A stretch of 64,000 nucleotides of DNA, taken from Streptomyces klenkii. Lineage in GTDB: Bacteria > Actinomycetota > Actinomycetes > Streptomycetales > Streptomycetaceae. Positions 61,873-64,000 of the stretch are shown one piece after another. Within the stretch, counting starts at the first letter, position 1, and the number at the start of each line of letters is the position of its first letter. Location of the stretch: assembly GCF_003626645.1 (NCBI RefSeq), contig NZ_RBAM01000011.1, forward strand, positions 1 to 64,000. Direction: 5' to 3'. The notes beneath the pieces were generated by a model that saw only the letters and a program-made list of their open reading frames with translations, was not told the DNA's origin and did no database searches. The position numbers and the translations under genes were made by a program.

Positions 61873-62718
61873 TCAGAGGAGGGCGGCCCGCGGGCCGTCC
61901 GGCTCCTGGAGGCGCCGGTCGTGGATCGCCCGGACGACCTCGGAGCACTCCGCCTCGGTGAGCTTGCGGAACCCCTCGTCGGTGATGACGGTGACGATCG
62001 GATAGATGCGCCGCGCGAGGTCCGGCCCGCCGGTCGCGGAGTCGTCGTCGGCGGCGTCGTAGAGCGCCTGGACGACGAGCGTGAGGGTCTGGCCCTCCGT
62101 CAGGTCCTCACGGAAGAGCTTCTTCAGCGACCCCCGGGCGAAGACCGAGCCCGAGCCGGTGGCGGCGAAGCCGTGCTCCTCCGAGCGGCCGCCGGTCACG
62201 TCGTAGGAGAAGATCCGGCCCTTCTGGCGGTCGACGTCCCAGCCGGCGAAGAGCGGCACCACGGCCAGGCCCTGCATGGCCATGCCGAGGTTGCTGCGGA
62301 TCATCGTCGACAGCCGGTTGGCCTTGCCCTCCAGCGAGAGCTGGACCCCCTCGACCTTCTCGAAGTGCTCCAGCTCCAGCTGGAAGAGCTTGACCATCTC
62401 CACGGCCAGCCCGGCCGTGCCGGCGATGCCCACCGCCGAGTACTCGTCGGCGGGGAAGACCTTCTCGATGTCGCGCTGGGCGATGACGTTGCCCATCGTC
62501 GCCCGGCGGTCACCGGCCAGCACCACACCGCCGGGGAACGAGGCCGCGACGATGGTCGTCCCATGGGGAATCTCGATCGCGCCCTGCACCGGCGGGAGCA
62601 CCCGGTTGCCCGGGAGCAGCTCCGGCGAGTGCGCGGAGAGGAAGTCCATGAAGGACGAGGAGCCGGGGGTCAGGAAGGCAGCCGGCAGACGCCCGGTGCT
62701 ACGAGTGTTGGCTTCCAC
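61873..62718 (-). CDS. prcB: 20S proteasome beta subunit
   Basis: A 281-residue precursor of the proteolytic subunit. The propeptide of 53 residues ends IEIPHG, and self-cleavage exposes Thr54 of TTIVAASFPGGVVLAGDRRATMG, the catalytic nucleophile; the Lys/Asp partners are in the following strands. Then QRDIEKVFPADEYSAVGIAGTAGLAVEMVKLFQLELEHFEKVEGV. It degrades pupylated proteins with PrcA and ARC. GTG start at 62718, 145 bases downstream of pup. Confidence 0.97.
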   Translation of the reverse strand: MEANTRSTGRLPAAFLTPGSSSFMDFLSAHSPELLPGNRVLPPVQGAIEIPHGTTIVAASFPGGVVLAGDRRATMGNVIAQRDIEKVFPADEYSAVGIAGTAGLAVEMVKLFQLELEHFEKVEGVQLSLEGKANRLSTMIRSNLGMAMQGLAVVPLFAGWDVDRQKGRIFSYDVTGGRSEEHGFAATGSGSVFARGSLKKLFREDLTEGQTLTLVVQALYDAADDDSATGGPDLARRIYPIVTVITDEGFRKLTEAECSEVVRAIHDRRLQEPDGPRAALL

Positions 62719-62862
62719 ACGTTTCCTTCCAGGTATGCAGCGGCCCGCCCCATGACGTCCGCTCGATCCTTGAACCGCCCCAGGGCCGCGTCGGAGCTGG
62801 GGCGCAGTACGCCAGGGACCTTACCGGTCCCATGATCGTGATTTACAGGCGGCGGCAGGTGC

Positions 62863-63081
62863 CTACTCGCCGCCCTTCTGCACGAAGGAGCGCACGAAGT
62901 CCTCGGCGTTCTCCTCGAGGACGTCGTCGATCTCGTCCAGCACGGAGTCGACGTCGTCCGACAGCTTCTCCTGCCGCTCCTTGAGGTCCTCCGAGACCTG
63001 CGCGTCCTGCGCCTGTTCCTCGACGTCCTCGGTGGATCGCGTGGCCTTCTGCTGACCGCCGCCGGTGTCCTTGGTCGCCAT
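62863..63081 (-). CDS. pup: Prokaryotic ubiquitin-like protein Pup
   Basis: A 72-residue, mostly disordered acidic protein modifier. MATKDTGGGQQKATRSTEDV at the start, coiled-coil core KERQEKLSDDVDSVLDEIDD for ARC binding, and C-terminus SFVQKGGE. The last codon is GAG (Glu), so the ligatable residue is encoded directly and no deamidation of a terminal Gln is needed. GAGGGAT precedes the ATG at 63081. It is followed by prcB and prcA and preceded by dop. Confidence 0.97.
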   Translation of the reverse strand: MATKDTGGGQQKATRSTEDVEEQAQDAQVSEDLKERQEKLSDDVDSVLDEIDDVLEENAEDFVRSFVQKGGE

Positions 63082-63256
63082 ATCCCTCACCCCGCTCGGT
63101 TCGACGTACAAGATCGGACGTGCACAGTCGTACTCAGCCGTACTCGGGCCTGCATGATCAGACCCTATAACCCGGGTCCCGCATCGGCCCGGCACTTGCT
63201 ACAACGTCCCGGAACCACCGTGATGATTCCCTGAACGCTCCCCTCTCAGACCTGGC

Positions 63257-64000
63257 TCAGCCCCCGGAGAGGACCCGGACCAGCTCTTCCGCGGTGCGGC
63301 AGCGGTCCAGGAGTTCCTTGACGTGGTTGCGCGTGCCGCGCAGTGGCTCCAGGGTGGGCACCCGTTGCAGGGAGTCACGGCCCGGGAGGTCGAAGATCAC
63401 CGAGTCCCAGGAGGCCGCGGCCACGTCGTCCGCGTACTGCTCCAGGCAGCGGCCGCGGAAGTAGGCCCGGGTGTCCTCGGGCGGGACCGTGCGGGCGCGC
63501 TCCACCTCGGTCTCGTCCAGCAGCCGCTTCATCCTGCCGCGGGCCGCGAGACGGTTGTACAGGCCCTTCTCGGGCCGCACGTCCGCGTACTGGAGGTCCA
63601 CCAGGTGCAGCCGGGCCGCGTCCCAGCCCAGGCCGTCGCGGCGGCGGTAGCCCTCCAGGAGCTCCCGCTTGGCCACCCAGTCCAGCTCGCCGGCCAGGCT
63701 CATCGGATCGTGCTCCAGCCGGTTCAGCACGTCCTCCCAGCGGCCCAGGACGTCCTTGGTCTGCTCGTCGGCGTCGGCCCCGAAGCGGTTCTCGACGTAC
63801 TTGCGGGCCAGCTCGCAGTACTCCATCTGGAGCTGTACGCCGGTGAGCGTGCGGCCGCTGCGGAGCGTGATCAGGCGTTGCAGGGTGGGGTCGTGGCTGA
63901 CCTGGTGGAGCGTGCGGACGGGCTGGTCGACGGCCAGGTCGGAGACGATGAAGCCGTCCTCGATCATGGACAGGACCAGCGCGGTGGTGCCCAGCTTGAG
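63257..64000 (-). CDS. dop: Pup deamidase/depupylase Dop (5' part beyond window)
   Basis: The C-terminal ~247 residues are present; the N-terminal half lies past the right edge. Dop is the PafA paralogue that removes Pup from substrates and, where Pup ends in Gln, deamidates it. Recognisable segments: LGTTALVLSMIEDGFIVSDLAVDQPVRTLHQVSHDPTLQRLITLRSGR, LQMEYCELARKYVENRFG, LHLVDLQYADVRPEKGLYNRL, VPPEDTRAYFRGRCLEQYADDV. It belongs to the same strand and probably the same regulon as pup, 175 bases upstream of it. Confidence 0.95.
   Translation of the reverse strand, partial: LKLGTTALVLSMIEDGFIVSDLAVDQPVRTLHQVSHDPTLQRLITLRSGRTLTGVQLQMEYCELARKYVENRFGADADEQTKDVLGRWEDVLNRLEHDPMSLAGELDWVAKRELLEGYRRRDGLGWDAARLHLVDLQYADVRPEKGLYNRLAARGRMKRLLDETEVERARTVPPEDTRAYFRGRCLEQYADDVAAASWDSVIFDLPGRDSLQRVPTLEPLRGTRNHVKELLDRCRTAEELVRVLSGG

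Overview
The window is a 64 kb stretch of a high-GC actinomycete chromosome, almost certainly a Streptomyces. Coding frames have very high third-position GC, many genes start with GTG or TTG, the proteasome/Pup system is complete, and two genes carry the rare TTA codon read by the bldA tRNA. Gene content and order (argC, pheST, infC-rpmI-rplT, a glnA4-type cluster, tatAC, pafBC, pafA, prcBA, pup, dop) match what I remember of the core chromosome arm of Streptomyces coelicolor. I see no IS element, prophage, CRISPR array, tRNA or rRNA gene, so this is core rather than island DNA.

Layout, left to right. 1-2.5 kb: argC (cut by the left edge) with an ARG-box promoter, an unrecognised 166-residue protein, a HEAT-repeat protein and a carboxymuconolactone decarboxylase-like gene behind a MerR-type promoter. 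2.5-11.5 kb: monomeric isocitrate dehydrogenase, an ECF41 sigma factor with its own consensus promoter, a MarR/EamA/NmrA unit, an S4-domain protein, a MocR regulator divergent from a second EamA transporter, and a DUF1918 protein. 11.8-17.8 kb: a Tat-exported family-10-like glycoside hydrolase, a 3-hydroxyacyl-CoA dehydrogenase, a small membrane protein, a NUDIX hydrolase, an NsdA-like regulator with a TTA codon and a membrane PP2C phosphatase. 18-25.8 kb: translation block pheT-pheS, a sensor kinase, a TrmH/SpoU methyltransferase, rplT, rpmI and infC. infC has a structured leader with an intrinsic terminator and appears to start at AUC.

25.8-31.9 kb: DUF1844 protein, aquaporin, SseB-like protein, a mycosin-type subtilase coupled to a membrane protein, and an alanine-racemase-fold aldolase/deaminase with a TTA codon. 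32-40.4 kb: the most coherent pathway in the window. A secreted HAD phosphatase, SDR, aldehyde dehydrogenase, GlnA4-like glutamine synthetase homologue, FadR-type regulator, ethanolamine permease and PuuD-like amidohydrolase together read as ethanolamine use through gamma-glutamylation. A GlnR-like box lies in front of the permease. 40.4-48.4 kb: LysR/TDT pair, a cytosolic helical-backbone metal-receptor protein, a betaine-type ABC importer whose permease and binding protein are fused, a 5'-3' exonuclease, and a siderophore-interacting protein behind overlapping iron-box dyads.

48.4-64 kb: HelY helicase, TatC/TatA, small uncharacterised proteins, PafC/PafB, two FKBP isomerases, PafA, an MFS/LacI pair, PrcA, PrcB, Pup and Dop (cut by the right edge). 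These last genes supply Pup, its ligase, its processing enzyme and the 20S core, with the PafBC DNA-damage regulator alongside. Many operons end in long GC-rich hairpins, and three families of short intergenic repeats are visible.
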